From assembly GCA_001600455.1 (NCBI GenBank), contig BCKC01000006.1, positions 1,798,001-1,862,000 on the forward strand: 64,000 bases of DNA, read 5' to 3'. This DNA comes from Endocalyx cinctus (Eukaryota > Ascomycota > Sordariomycetes > Amphisphaeriales > Apiosporaceae). The stretch's first letter is position 1. Each line of letters opens with the position of its first letter. A program made the translations under genes and the position numbers. The notes beneath the pieces are model-generated. The model did no database searches, was not told the DNA's origin, and saw only the letters and a program-made list of their open reading frames with translations. This document shows, in pieces, positions 32,011-44,166 of the stretch.

Positions 32011-33736
32011 GTTGAACGATGGATAACGCAGTAAGCACAGTCTCGCCTGAAAGACAACTCAAGGATAGACCATCAATTCAAGGTCCGACACGCCCATTTT
32101 ATACCTGCACAAGTTCACCGAAGACGTACCCCTGAATGGCGAATATATACCGATCAAGCAGGTCCCTTATTCTGCATTGTTCCATTCACCCACCTACCCG
32201 TACCAAATCTCTATATAATTATGTATATTACAGAGCAAGCATGCATGCGACACATTAATTCTTCCCGTTTGGCTAGCTACGCATGGGTGATATACGATCA
32301 CTCTCAGGCAGGTAAAGCCCTGGATAGGGTCACATCTGCAATATACATTATATTGCGAATTTGGTTCTGGAGATGCTTATTACCTGCGATCACTCAGCCC
32401 ATTACGAATTCGATCCCTTCTAGACTGTAAATAGAACTGAATGAGACGACAAACTGTAGTAGCACTTAGGCACTCGTGCGCCTCTTCCCCGGTCAACCCC
32501 GGCGCATATGCGGGGGGAGGCTACAGGGAGAAAATGCCTATAATCAGCCAAAACTGCTTGAATACACCATCTATATTAAAATAACGTCATATCTTGGCAC
32601 ATGTATTATTCGATTTAACGTAATATGACGAGTGAGGAATCTTGGAAAATAATTTAATCATTCAAACTGCTATGAGATGAATATTCTCTAACCATTGCTG
32701 CCTTTCTATCCGTTTCGAGAAAGCTCTTCGATAAAAGTTGGTTCACGAGCAGCATTCACGATCAAACAAGACCTCACCGGAAAAGTCCTTAAACTTTGTA
32801 TGCCGTTGTTCGTGCCCCGCATCGGCGCCAGGTCAAAGATTTCTTAGATATTACTTCGATGAAATTAAGTAAAATAAAATTTAGAAAGACGTGACCGACG
32901 CATCGGTTCGCGTAATCTGCGCAACTGACGCGAAGTTACATGACCACGTTACAGCACCTTACCATCCCGTACCGGGTTCCTCGCGATGTAATCTTGCAAT
33001 TTCCCCAGAGATCAATCGTCATCGCGCCACATTTCGAGGTCATATTTCAGTTACCGGATTCAGACTCTGACTGCGCCGTTTCTGGGCAATTTTGTCACAA
33101 TTTGATATTAGATGCAAAATGTTGATTAACCAGAACTGATTAATGAGAAATCCATTCATCTGTCATGATTTATGAATCAAGATATCTTTACTTCAGTTGC
33201 CTCAGTGTTACCAATCCGTATTTGCACAATATCGTGCGTGTTTGAAATGCCCTTTGGATCTGACCTTTGGAGACTTCGCGGGCTTCTCTCAATCTTTTTT
33301 GAGACGAAATCCAAATACACGGATTCCGATCGAATGTTTGCTATATGATTATTCAAATATAATTTGTTAAGATGTGCCCACAGTTAGATATAAGATCCGT
33401 AACGATGGCGTTACACGATATCGAGGAGATAACCTTGGAAGTACTGGTAATTAAATCGTTGTGGTATAATTCGTGAGCAAGTAGCAATTTTCCACATCTA
33501 TCCCTTAAAATCCACTTGGTTGGTGTATTCCGGAGAGATGCGGGTCTTATGCGGGGTTATTCGTACCAGTCGTTCAATGTCATTTACCCCTCATGTTCAA
33601 TTATCGGCGCATAAACATATACTAGATGGGTCCATTGATTTCAGAATAAATGTATTTTCTGGTTTGAGATATTGAAGAAATCTATTAAGTTCTATATAAT
33701 CGTCGTAAACGTTCGTTCATATCCTAAAATCTAACT
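32011..33736. other. Intergenic region, no supported gene
   Basis: About 1.7 kb. The upstream flank of the bicupin gene (32010-32220) is its likely promoter. Short frames at 32221 and 32940 have no family resemblance. Nothing else recognised. Confidence 0.45.
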
Positions 33737-36700
33737 CTAATAAACTTCGAGCACGTATCTTCCCTCCTCCTTGAGACGGTCGATTTCCTTGGCGGCATCG
33801 ATCTTCTTACCGCTCATCTTCGCTTCGGTATTGATAGCCTCCTTCAATACATCTGTGACGTCAGGGACAGGCCAGGTAGGACCGCAGAGGTAGAAAGAAC
33901 CTTCTTCCTTGATGTAGGCCTTCACGACATCGCCCATGGTCTGGCGCATGCGGTCCTGGATGTAAATCTTTTGAGGCTGGTCACGCGAGAAGGCAGCTCC
34001 CAGGAGGGTGATGACGCCCGCGTCGAGATAGGCCTCCCACTCCTCGCCGTAGAGGTACTCTTCCCGCTGGTGACGGGAGCCGAGGTAGAGGAGGATGGAA
34101 CCGATCTGCTTGCCCTGCGCCTTCTGCATAGCGCGGTACTGAACAAAGGCGCGGAAGGGCGCAAGACCGGTACCCAGACCAGCCATGATAAGGGGCGCTT
34201 CGTCGCGGGTAGGAAGTTTCATCACCGACGGCTTAACGGAGGTGGTAACGGCAGCACCAACCGGCAGACGGCTCAGGTAGTTGGTGGCCTGACCATAACG
34301 CTTTCGGCCCTTGGTATCGACCCAGTCGACGACGACAATCATGAGAGCGACCGCATTAGGTGTCACAGCCTGGGCGGAAGCGATCGAGTATTCACGACGC
34401 TTCAGAGGTCCGACCATACGAGCTAACTCGGGGAAGCCGGGACGAGCAGACTTGAACTCTTCCAGGAGATCAGCAAAGGTTAAGGTGTCCACCTCCGTAC
34501 GTGTTTTGAATTCCTCGGCCCCTTCTGGCGAGCTTAGAGACACAAGCTTCTTCTTCTCCACCTCATCAGTTGCGAACTCGGCCAATGCCTCGTAAAACCT
34601 CTTAGGGGGCTTGCCAAAGATATCGATGTTTTGGCTAAGTGCTTGGTAGACCGTTCTAGTCTCGACTACAGCAACATCATCCTTAGACGGGACCTGGACG
34701 AGCTCTCCAGCATTCAACCCGTAGGCTGCAATGAACTCTTGCACAAGGGTTGGGTCGTTTTCGGCATGGATTCCAAGTGCTTCTCCGATCTTGTAGGTCA
34801 AGCCAGAGTTGCCGAGATCGAACTCGATGTGGAAGATGTTTCGGTCGTACGTTGAAGGCGTCAATCTACGGTTTTCCTTGACGTGGATTGTAAAGGTCTT
34901 TGCGGTCTGGTCAGGGCGTAACTTCACGTCCGTGGCATATGCCTCTTTGAACACGAGACCCTTGGCCGCAGATTGCCAATCGCTTAAGCCAAGCTCCACC
35001 TCCTTATCTTCCTTATCAAACGGAACAAAGCTGCTGGTCTTCAGAGTCACGGGTAGATCCCGAGGCTTCTCATCTACCGACTCGGCCCATGATCCAGGGA
35101 CCTCAAATTGCTTGAAGCACTTGCTTAAAGCATCCATACATTCTTGGAGAGTCGCGGCATTTCCCTCCAAATCAGACAGCTTTTCTAGAGTATCAGGTTT
35201 CAGTTCAGGCTTTGCCACTCGCAGGAAGGCCAGTTCAACCAGCAGCCGAGCGGCATGGGAGTCGGTCTCAAATGCCGGAGACATGGCGGTGTCCAATACA
35301 TGGAGGGCAATAGCCCTCGCTTGGATATCCTTGCGGATGGCGGGCGTCAGCCGCTTTTCAACCTCGTCATCTTTGAAGTTAGGCAGTCTGACAATTAACT
35401 TGCCGCCGTGCTTCACACTTTTCGAGACATCGACTTCCTTCAAAATCTTTTCGTCGGCAATGAACACGACGTCAGCCTCCTGAACTAGGTATGGTGCATC
35501 AATGGATTTCCTTGACGTTCTTAGATCCGTTCGGATCACACCACCTAGAACACGGTTATCGTGAGACTCGTTTAGGTAAACATTCGTTGTCGCATCTCGG
35601 GACAAGAGATCGGCAGCAACGGTGGGAGCATGGATAGAAACGGAATCATCGACATTCCAGAAGATATATTGTTTTGCAGCTTCCAGTTCAGGAAGTTCGA
35701 CCTTGGACTCCTTTGAAAGTATTTCCGCCAAGTTGGCCGGTGTGAAGATCTGAGCAGCAGAATACTTGTTATCAATTATAGCGGGTGCAGAAGACCATTT
35801 GCTGGAGAATGATACGGCCGTTATAACGTCGGAGTACAGGGCAGACTGAATTGAAGCATCTTGCACAGCGCTTTCACCGGCAACTTGTCCAAGGACAATA
35901 ATCTTCTGCGTAGAAGCGGGCAAGGCTTCAAGGAAGGCCTCTTCGATGAACGGCCTGTAGACACGAACACTCACTACACCAACCTTGGCGTCATCGGCAG
36001 CCAACTTGGACACTACTTGCTTAGCCAATTGGGATTCGACACTGCCAAAGGCGACAAGAACAGTCTCGGGCGCAGAGTGTCCAGCGTATTCAAAAGGCTG
36101 GTAGTCAGTGCCAAGTTCGTCGTTAAAGGCTCGCAACAGCTCAAGGGTCTTGGTAGCACTGTCGAGGCGCTTGCTCAGGTTATCAGCAACCTCGGCAATC
36201 CGCTCAAAGGTTCCAGCTACGCCAACCTGGCTAAGAGCGTCAATGACTCTGACGGTCTCGCGTGACATGTGCACACCATCATAGATGTGTAGAGTAGGAA
36301 GCACTTTAGCCATCAAGGTGGCGAAAAGGGACATGTGCTGGACTTCATAAACGGAGGAACTAGCCACGAGACCAAGACCCAATTCTTCGGATAGCTGTAG
36401 AGCGGTGCCGTACTCGGTAACGAGACCGGCGTCGGAGGAATAGTCAACAGCGGCAATATGGGCGACGAAGGGGCTCGCTACTCCATATAGTAAAGAAAGC
36501 TGATCTAGGGCAGCACGCAAGCTGCGTAAGCTGAACGACGGGCCCAGGAGCGTTTGAGGAACATTCCGTTTGCTTAAGTCAAAGTCCTTGGAGAAGATAT
36601 AACCAAGGGCGAATGCACCAGCACCGGAACGGGTCTGAAGAGGGAGGACGGTGGTGGGATAACCATGGATATTTGATTCCTGGGCTTGAGCCCAGTCCTT

Positions 36701-36961
36701 CACGGCAACATCCAAGTCAAAGGACTCGGGTGAGTACGAGAAGATTTTGTCGGATAAAGCGTACGCAATCTGTTGAACAAGCAACTGACCGGTAACATAA
36801 GTAGGACCGGATATAGAAGAGTAAGGTACGGGTTGACCGAAGGGTAGACCCGAGGACTGCTTGGTGAACTCAACACGAGCTGTTTTTGTCTCGGGCATTG
36901 TCATTTGGTCAGCAAGAGCGGGGGCAGGACTGCCGGTACCGTCAGCTTGCTTAAAATGCAT
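33737..36961 (-). CDS. MET10: Sulfite reductase (NADPH) flavoprotein component
   Basis: The alpha subunit of assimilatory sulfite reductase passes electrons from NADPH through FAD to the haemoprotein subunit (MET5), which reduces sulfite to sulfide. 1074 aa in one exon, near the expected length of yeast Met10. The N-terminal half resembles a pyruvate-ferredoxin oxidoreductase-like domain ('GPTYVTGQLLVQQIAYALSD'; 'VLVAFGSVESQLAKQVVSKL'). The C-terminal third is an FAD/NADPH reductase module: 'NRRLTPSTYDRNIFHIEFDL', RREYSIAS near residue 855 (flavin), GLGTGLAPFRA near 924 (NADPH), 'YLGSRHQREEYLYGEEW', and 'YLCGPTWPVPDV' near 1025. As in yeast Met10, no FMN flavodoxin domain is seen. Cytosolic. 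The MET22 homologue lies 12 kb away. Confidence 0.96.
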   Translation of the reverse strand: MHFKQADGTGSPAPALADQMTMPETKTARVEFTKQSSGLPFGQPVPYSSISGPTYVTGQLLVQQIAYALSDKIFSYSPESFDLDVAVKDWAQAQESNIHGYPTTVLPLQTRSGAGAFALGYIFSKDFDLSKRNVPQTLLGPSFSLRSLRAALDQLSLLYGVASPFVAHIAAVDYSSDAGLVTEYGTALQLSEELGLGLVASSSVYEVQHMSLFATLMAKVLPTLHIYDGVHMSRETVRVIDALSQVGVAGTFERIAEVADNLSKRLDSATKTLELLRAFNDELGTDYQPFEYAGHSAPETVLVAFGSVESQLAKQVVSKLAADDAKVGVVSVRVYRPFIEEAFLEALPASTQKIIVLGQVAGESAVQDASIQSALYSDVITAVSFSSKWSSAPAIIDNKYSAAQIFTPANLAEILSKESKVELPELEAAKQYIFWNVDDSVSIHAPTVAADLLSRDATTNVYLNESHDNRVLGGVIRTDLRTSRKSIDAPYLVQEADVVFIADEKILKEVDVSKSVKHGGKLIVRLPNFKDDEVEKRLTPAIRKDIQARAIALHVLDTAMSPAFETDSHAARLLVELAFLRVAKPELKPDTLEKLSDLEGNAATLQECMDALSKCFKQFEVPGSWAESVDEKPRDLPVTLKTSSFVPFDKEDKEVELGLSDWQSAAKGLVFKEAYATDVKLRPDQTAKTFTIHVKENRRLTPSTYDRNIFHIEFDLGNSGLTYKIGEALGIHAENDPTLVQEFIAAYGLNAGELVQVPSKDDVAVVETRTVYQALSQNIDIFGKPPKRFYEALAEFATDEVEKKKLVSLSSPEGAEEFKTRTEVDTLTFADLLEEFKSARPGFPELARMVGPLKRREYSIASAQAVTPNAVALMIVVVDWVDTKGRKRYGQATNYLSRLPVGAAVTTSVKPSVMKLPTRDEAPLIMAGLGTGLAPFRAFVQYRAMQKAQGKQIGSILLYLGSRHQREEYLYGEEWEAYLDAGVITLLGAAFSRDQPQKIYIQDRMRQTMGDVVKAYIKEEGSFYLCGPTWPVPDVTDVLKEAINTEAKMSGKKIDAAKEIDRLKEEGRYVLEVY

Positions 36962-39087
36962 CTCAGATGTTTGTCCAAGGTGTCCGGAAAGGCGGCGATG
37001 GGGAGAGCCGGGATATTCCTGGGAATAGCGAGATAGAGGATTAGGCCAATGGATTTTGGTATTATATTTCTTTTTTTTTTTTTTCCCTTATTTTTTATTT
37101 ATTTATTTGGGATTATAAATCATATCCGAGGCTTGGGGGAGAAGGCGATTCGTTTCGGTTGATCAAACGAAGCCAGGAACTCGCATAGCAGGAGAACTAC
37201 TAAAGCTTTGAAAAAGGAGAGAGAAAAGGAAGAAAAAGAAAAGGAAGAATTAAGGAATCAAGTATTCTCTCAACTAAGAAAGTTAAAATAGAATATATTA
37301 TGATAGAATATAAACATGATATGAGAAAATCCAATAAAAAAATTCACCTACCTTTACACCAAAAACGCTCCATACTTTGATTGAACTCATCGTAACTTTT
37401 CGGTAAATTATCCGCAGTAGTTTTGCATTATCGCGGCAATCGGGTCTCGGTGGCGCGGTCGAGCGGTTTGTAGTCGCGAAAAAAAGATGGGAATTCTTCA
37501 ATTTGTTAGGAAATTCGCGTTAAAAGAAGATGATCACGCAATGTCGACCTAACTTGTTTTGGTTTAGCTCAAGATTGCGCCAGATTTAGGCCTTTTGAGC
37601 CACTGTGAAAATTCTTTCTTTAGGGGTCTTTTAAGGGTTCTAGATGCCGTAATTACCTAAGTATCCTGCCCCTTTAGCCGCTTAGCCAGTCCTTTACTTG
37701 TATTAATAAGCTGATTCCAAGCCGAAGGAATTTATCATGACGGAGTAACATTCTCGGTAATGGCCCCGGGGAATTCCAAGACATTATTGCATACAGTGTA
37801 AATCACAAATAATTATTTGTTTTAAGTCTCCTGGCAGCTATTCTGTACTAGACTGACTACCTACTGTACTTCCAAGGTGTATATACTAGCAGCTGAATAA
37901 GCATACCGGACGTCATCTATTTAATCCACTAACCAGCCTTACATATATTTCCGAGGGGTCCTTCTAATAAAAATAAAAATAATAATACCATTTACAGTAC
38001 ACTTCAGGGCACAGTTTCGAATAATGATTGGTTAACGCATGTATTGGGGGAGTGTAAGCTACCTTACGGGCTGTATTGTGCGTTAATCGTGACGCTGATT
38101 AGCACGCCTCGCCGTCGGTCCGAATATAGCCCGTAAAGCAGCTCAACTATATATAAAAAGCAAATAGTAACTATCCTTTATAGTATCCTTTTCTTTTTAT
38201 TGTATAAAGGGGTAGTAATAGGGTTAAAAAAGATTTATTTACGATGCGTATTCGATGCGTGTATATCTCTGAAGTTGATGTTGTAAAGGTGTAAATAAAG
38301 GAGGTTTAGGTCCCTTTAGGCTTGTAAACCGAGCTATTGGCACGGTTAGCAGCTAGCTCTACGAGCAGCCTTGATAAGGTGGTTGTTTTGTCCGGATTTT
38401 CATCCTCGGTAGTCCCGTTATTGCTGGATTAACTACTTCGTATATAGTATATAGACCGACGATATCGATCGACCGTACACATCAACTAGCCATTAATCAA
38501 GCAACTCATTTACTCAGATCATATTTATGATGAATATATCATTACGCGACAAAAATAAATCTTAACTTTACCCGAGTTCAAATCGGAAATGCGGATTGTC
38601 ACGTAGAGGGGTGTAAGATCTGTACTACCCACGACATTTTGTAAGCACCAAATAGAAACTCTTCCGCCTGGTCGATCAGGCAGACAGCTTGGAGATTGGT
38701 TTAACAAGAGCCAATCGGTAAACGCAGACATCAGCCGGGCGTAAGACTCAGCCACCTCGATTATGTTCGATTTATCGAATAGTAAACAATCATACTATTA
38801 ACAACCGGGCGAAATGGTGGGAGGACCATGCTGCAGGAAACGGTAGCAATAAAACAACATAACTATCTGCTGATAGTGGGGTAATCAAGGTGGTCAGCGT
38901 TCTTTGACGAAAGGCAGAAAAGAAAATAAGACCTCTGCCATCAACCATTGTACCATAAAAGCTAAGCACTAATTAGTTAAAGGTCTTATTCTCAGCTTAA
39001 ATTATAACCATTCTACTCATAAAACGACTTCTCCTCCCATCTTATCTTTGCTCAACTATGATCTAGATAACGAATCTCTCGACCACG
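36962..39087. other. Intergenic region with repeat relics
   Basis: No gene is supported. The MET10 promoter side contains long T- and AG-rich tracts. A repeat relic shared with the 12.4-kb element lies at about 37832-37941. An imperfect inverted pair, TTACGGGCTGTATT (38064-38077) and AATATAGCCCGTAA (38123-38136), could form a hairpin or mark a decayed transposon end. Confidence 0.5.
37832..37941 (+). repeat. Dispersed repeat segment, partner at 12360-12453
   Basis: GGCAGCTATTCTG and TATATACTAGCAGCTGAATAAGC match the 12.36-12.45 kb segment in the same orientation and order, with further diverged similarity downstream. It is probably a RIP-mutated relic of the same family as the TIR element. 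Confidence 0.5.
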
Positions 39088-41554
39088 ATGTCCATTCAAG
39101 TGACCACAGCCCCCGGAGCTCTCGTCGCCCTTGGCCTGGGTGTTAGCGATGTTGTCAGCGTCATCTCCCTAAGCAAGCGAATTGGTAACTGGTGGACAGC
39201 GGAGAGCGGGGATAAAGAATTATTTTCCCTCTTGGAAGAAGATGAAAGCAGCATCCTGAAACGCCGCGGTCTACTCGACATTGTGTCTTTCAACTCGCGG
39301 TGGCGAAAGCGTATGAACTTATTGGCGAACGGGAGACCGCTTCATCTTAGTGAAGAAGAGATAGCAAAGGTTTTGAACAGCGACCAATTGCTGGAGGTAA
39401 GTTTTCAGTACAATACAATTAACACTTGATTGATGTTCAAATGTATTATTCGATATGACGTGCTAATACCTTGAATTTGATCAGGGCATGTCCCTATTCA
39501 CTTCCGTCTTGGTCTGTCTTGTTGCTGTTCTGGACCAGTTTGCGGACAGTGAGGTTGTGCATAATACCTTGTACAATGTCCTGAAAATTTCTCTCGATCC
39601 AGTCGCAAATAGCGAAGCGATTCTTCGGTCGCTCTATCGATCCCGCTTTAACGCGTGGAGATCGACGGCTTGCCTTCGGGGCTTAAATATCGCTGCACAG
39701 GAATACAGACTCAGATTAACCCAGGAGAAAAGTATCTTAAGCGGTCATTTCCCCTCGTCGGAATCAAGAAATGTGCAAGACTTTATTCTGTGGTTAATCG
39801 GAACTAACGATCCTCATTTCAAAACGAGTTCGTCCGACGTTGCCGGGATCGCGGCCTGCCTATGCCACTTAGGGATCGATATTTTGGATGTTCAGGGGTC
39901 TGGATTCGCAAAGTATGTAAATGGCAATTGCGTCGTTACATACTCTAAAGAGCAATTTCTGAACAGCTCTACATCTTCGCTATGGAAAAGCACAGATCTG
40001 ATGCCACGCGGCTTATCGACAACGGTTCCTCTTGACCAACCATGGGAAGCCATCAGTACGTTCCCTATCAGCATAGAAGCACAGAATAAATGTCGAGCGG
40101 CATGGAAAGAAGGCATAAAGGCTGCAAATAGTGTCAAGCTCTGTATCCGAGGCCATATTAAACTTGAAGGGCACTTCTTTTCCCCATCCAAACATGAAAT
40201 ACAGTATACATTGGTGGATGTTGGAAGCACTGTCGATCGGGTTGCTCCCGAAATCTACGCCATCGCTGAAAAGTATGGCCTTGTGATGAATGCGGAACTT
40301 CTGAAGGGGCTGGAAGCTTGCTTAGGCCGTATGTCTAGCGATCTGATAGCATGGCTCGATTTCACCACTATTGGGAATGACGCTATGTATGACACTTCGC
40401 GCCCGATCGGGCATAGAATGATCCAAAATCACATCAGCGACTCTGCTATGGACGACCAGGCCAAGATAGACGCATTCTGCGTATTTCAGTCGTTTTTCCT
40501 AGGGAATTACTACGAAGTCTTTCATAGGGTGGTTGACACGTCTACGTTAACATGCCGCGTTGTCGAGGGATGCTGGGCGTTCCGATCTGTGGATCTCCTT
40601 CACTTCGTGCATGATCTACTTAAAGGGGCGGAAAAAAACTCTTCGGCGCATTTGGAAACCTCACTTCACCTTCGAGCGCTATCTAGACGTGATCTCTTTC
40701 CTTTGCTGATGCGACTTTTTCTGGGAGATGCTAGCAGTATCTCTAAGATCGAAGAAGATGAAAAGATCTTGACTGGATGTATGGGCGTTATAGGAACACG
40801 TACGCTACTGATCAACAGTCTTTTGGGCAAATGCTCAGAACCCACCGAGATTGCCGGCTTCACTATCCTTGATGTAGACGTCGGCGGCATTCCTCGTAAT
40901 TACAAAGGTCTGGTTAAGGCAGGAGAACCATCGGATTTGCAGGAGCCAGAGCTTATGAGCAATGAAAGGACTCAAGAGGCAGTAAAGCCAAACGTGCAAG
41001 AAAGTAGCTCGGACGAAGACATCGAATTCGGTATTGAGCCTGATTGGGAGGGCGATCCAGATACCACCCTAGTTTGTGCGAGATACAAAGGCCGACGAGT
41101 TGCGACACTTTCTCCCACGAAGACAGATTGGTTCTTTTGCCAGGGATACGTGCCGCCTGCGCCAAGTAGCGAGAAGACATCAAGTAAGAGGCGGTCCCTC
41201 GATTTCGGAATTAGCGTGAGCTTGTCGGATGTCATGGAGCGGTCCGGAAGCCTCCTTCTCTCTTCAAATCTTAGCGCACCTATATTGTTCCAGGCTCTCG
41301 ATCGCCCAAGACTAAGATATACCGGAGCTGGTATGTATTGTGGCGGCTCTCCTTCTACGTGCAAGATAGCAACAGATTCGGTACCGGTGGCCAAACAAAG
41401 TGTAGAAAAAGCATGGAAGGAGCAGAAGGGAATCTACAAGTCGCCCGTAGTCATCATTGCTGGAATGACAAGGCTAAATCTTCGGGGTTTGGTGCGCTCC
41501 GATTTTACTTCTGTCGACATGTACGAAATCAATAAGGAAGGTCAACGACGATAA
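39088..41554 (+). CDS. Large fungal protein of unknown function, 792 aa
   Basis: I do not recognise a named domain. Exons are 39088-39396 and 39485-41554, separated by an 88-bp intron (GTAAGT...ATCAG, phase 0). The N-terminus is mildly hydrophobic ('APGALVALGLGVSDVVSVISLSKR'), a form often seen at the start of fungal NLR-like or STAND-related orphan proteins, but no P-loop or NACHT motif follows. Residues about 105-330 are helical with 'VLVCLVAVLDQFAD'. The C-terminal 250 residues contain an acidic linker ('SSSDEDIEFGIEPDWEGDPD') and 'YTGAGMYCGGSPSTC'. Probably a lineage-restricted protein. The gene model is well supported; the function is unknown. Confidence 0.75.
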
Positions 41555-42337
41555 TGAAGATAAGAATGAATTCAGAACGATATTCTTTTATGAATAATGA
41601 TCGACACTCGTAGCTAATTTCCTACGGGAAGATACTGATTAATATAAAACTAATAGTATTATGCCATTTTTCTTAGTGATACTCGAAGAATCGTTATGTA
41701 AGTCATGTGGTATCAACTCTATTACTACCTATACTGATAGATCGATTCCCGAAGCTACGATTACGAATACTGTGTATGGTTTCGTAAACTAAGCCTATTT
41801 GGATGTGATCTATCTGGTGAATTGTTTGACCTTACCGTTTTCTTAGAGACTTTTCTTCGAGATCCGTTTTCTTCGCATAATTTATTCATAAATATGCATA
41901 TGGATACAGCTACTCAGGATGCTTGGCTGATGAGTGACTGAGCCGAGCCTGGGTAAAAATTCCTTTGATTGAGACACCTGCTTAGCGAGTTCGTTAGAAA
42001 CCCTGCTTCAAAGAACCCGTCTTAATTATGATTCGCGTACCCGATACTTCTTGACTCTTCAGAAGACTCAAGCCCGGCGTAAATTCATTTAATCATTAAT
42101 AAAACTGAAAGCTTGGAAAGGAGTGAAGTAAAATCGAGCCTTGAAAGTAGATAAGGGGGAGAAGGAACATAATATACATAAGCGTTTTTTCAAAGGCTTT
42201 TATTTTTATATATTCACCAGTTCCAACTAGCCAGAGTAACCCGAATAAACCTAAGTAGTACCAACTTCCGACGCCATAATCTCACAGTGCAAACTATATT
42301 ACCATGCGTTTTGATATGAAAATGTGCCACTTATACT
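41555..42337. other. Intergenic region, no supported gene
   Basis: 783 bp, AT-rich. A 23-bp stretch at 41936-41958 (GACTGAGCCGAGCCTGGGTAAAA) resembles the repeats at 10.7 and 11.5 kb; it is too short to call as a copy. Nothing else seen. Confidence 0.45.
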
Positions 42338-43275
42338 CTAAAGCTTACTACCATCTCTGTTCTGGGTGTAGGCATAATGCCACCCCTCCGTCTTCATATC
42401 CTCTCTCACCTTATAATTATCCTCGGCGATCTTCGGCACATTCATATCCACGTCTACGATCGACATACCCTCCGACCTCTCCATCCGTCCCATCGACCCG
42501 ACGTGCGGCAAAGCCACCTGGCTGAGGCCGGCGAAGCTCGTCTTCTCACCCTTGTGCGCCGGACCTCCGGCGTTAACGAACACGACGGCGCACGTGTTCT
42601 CAAAGGCGCGGCTAACGACGGTAGCGTCGAGGAAAAGACCCTCGCCCTCGGGGTTGAGCCGATACCCTTCGTCCGACACGTCCTTGAGGCTCCAGAACGC
42701 CGGCACGCACACCATCTGCGCCCCGTCCGCTATGAGCTCCCGCCACGCCTCGGGAAACGCTAGGTCCCAACAGATAAGCAGCCCGACCCTTCCCAGTGGC
42801 GTGTCGAAGGCGCGATGGGGCTCGTGCGCCGAGGATATGAGGTGTCGGCGCTCACCGTCCCAAAGGTTCTTCTTCTGGTAGCGGCCAACGATCTGACCGT
42901 CTGATGAGATAAAATACGATACATTCCTCAGAGAAGAGTCTTCGTCGACCTCAATGATTGTCCCCGGCACGATGCATAGGTTGAGCTCCTTCGCCAAATT
43001 TTGATATTTCGAAAGATAGATCATGGACTCGGCGCACGACCCCTTAAAGCCCGGCTCATCTGGCACCCAGGACGTCAGGTGATATTCCGGAAGAACAGCT
43101 AGATGGCATCCTCTCTCGGCCGCGCTTCTAATGAAAGAAGCGGCCTTGGCGAAGTTTTCTGCCGGCGATAAAGGCTTGAAAATGTAATGGTAAGTAAAGC
43201 AGTGGGTCAATGAGACTGTCGCTTACGAACCTTAGGGTGCAGCTGTATTAAAGCTACCTTGTAAGTCGGTGCCAT
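42338..43275 (-). CDS. Nitrilase-superfamily carbon-nitrogen hydrolase
   Basis: Hydrolyses a C-N bond (nitrile, amide or carbamoyl) through a Glu-Lys-Cys triad. Exon 1, 43275-43231, encodes MAPTYKVALIQLHPK. The intron is 43175-43230 and exon 2 is 43174-42338; total 293 aa. Splicing supplies the standard first beta strand 'VALIQL'; without it the protein would start inside the fold. The likely triad is Glu45 (VLPEYH), Lys116 (YQKKNLW) and Cys150 (LLICWDLAFPEAWR). Other family marks are 'GRYQKKNLWDGER' and 'FLDATVVSRAFENTCAVVFV'. The donor is GTTCGT, slightly off consensus. Cytosolic. The substrate cannot be told from sequence; fungal relatives include omega-amidase, aliphatic amidase and nitrilase-like proteins. 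Confidence 0.9.
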
Positions 43276-44166
43276 TTCACCCGGTATTGGAGCATGTGAT
43301 AGTTCAATATCTACAAGGTTCTCTAGAATTCCTCGTCTTAAAGTTGCTAACCCTTACGCACGATGCTTGCTTTCCCGCTGAAGCGGGGAAGAAAAGAGGG
43401 TTTGCCGATTACCGTTAACTACTTAGTTTTAATTATTTGGTAAATTTCATTTCTAAACTACCCCGTCATTTGCATAAAAACATATACCTATTCTCTACTA
43501 GACATATATACGTATATACCGGTATATGTGTTACTCGAGATGGTCTCCCCCTTTTTCATCCTCTCTGCCTCTCTGCCTCTATATAGTCCGTTAATTTTCG
43601 AGCAACTACATATACTTAAGTATAGGTAGGTATTCGAAATTGTTTAATATTAAGTGTTTGTTAATATTTTTTTTTAATAACTAATAAGATATGTTGAAGA
43701 GAAATAATCCAACTAAGATAGCATAGTAAATAGCGATTATTTACACCTGGCGAAGAGAGTATAATTCCACCCGAAGTCAAACTAGAAATTGCTTAAAGCC
43801 TACTCTTCTAGACTCGATATAGACTTTTCTTTAGAGTCAGATTACTTGCTTTCTCGAACCAGCCACGTTGTAAGATTACCTTCTCAACTTGATTCAAGAC
43901 GCAGGTTATTCTGCGAGCTCCAGGAAAGGCCATTTCTCGACAGGTAGATCTTAAATTAAGAATGTTTATTTCCGAAGGAATCTATTCTTTTTTCTAGTTT
44001 TCTATACTCGGAAATATATAATTTTATTTCCAGGAAACTCGTCGCCTTCTTTGTGTTATGACTTCTACTAAAAGCTTGCCTACCTCTGAAATTTTATCAA
44101 ATTATATCACCACTACGCCTAAATCAGCCATTAAAGTTGTTAAATAAATATTCTGAAGCTCTAATC
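43276..44166. other. Intergenic region between divergent genes, no supported gene
   Basis: About 890 bp between two head-to-head genes, so it should hold both promoters. AT-rich, with CT tracts near 43570-43590. No recognisable operator. Confidence 0.45.

Noticed and set aside
38576..38592. GTTCAAATC, resembling a tRNA T-loop
   Set aside because: The flanks do not pair into a T-stem and no D-arm or acceptor stem lies at the right distance.
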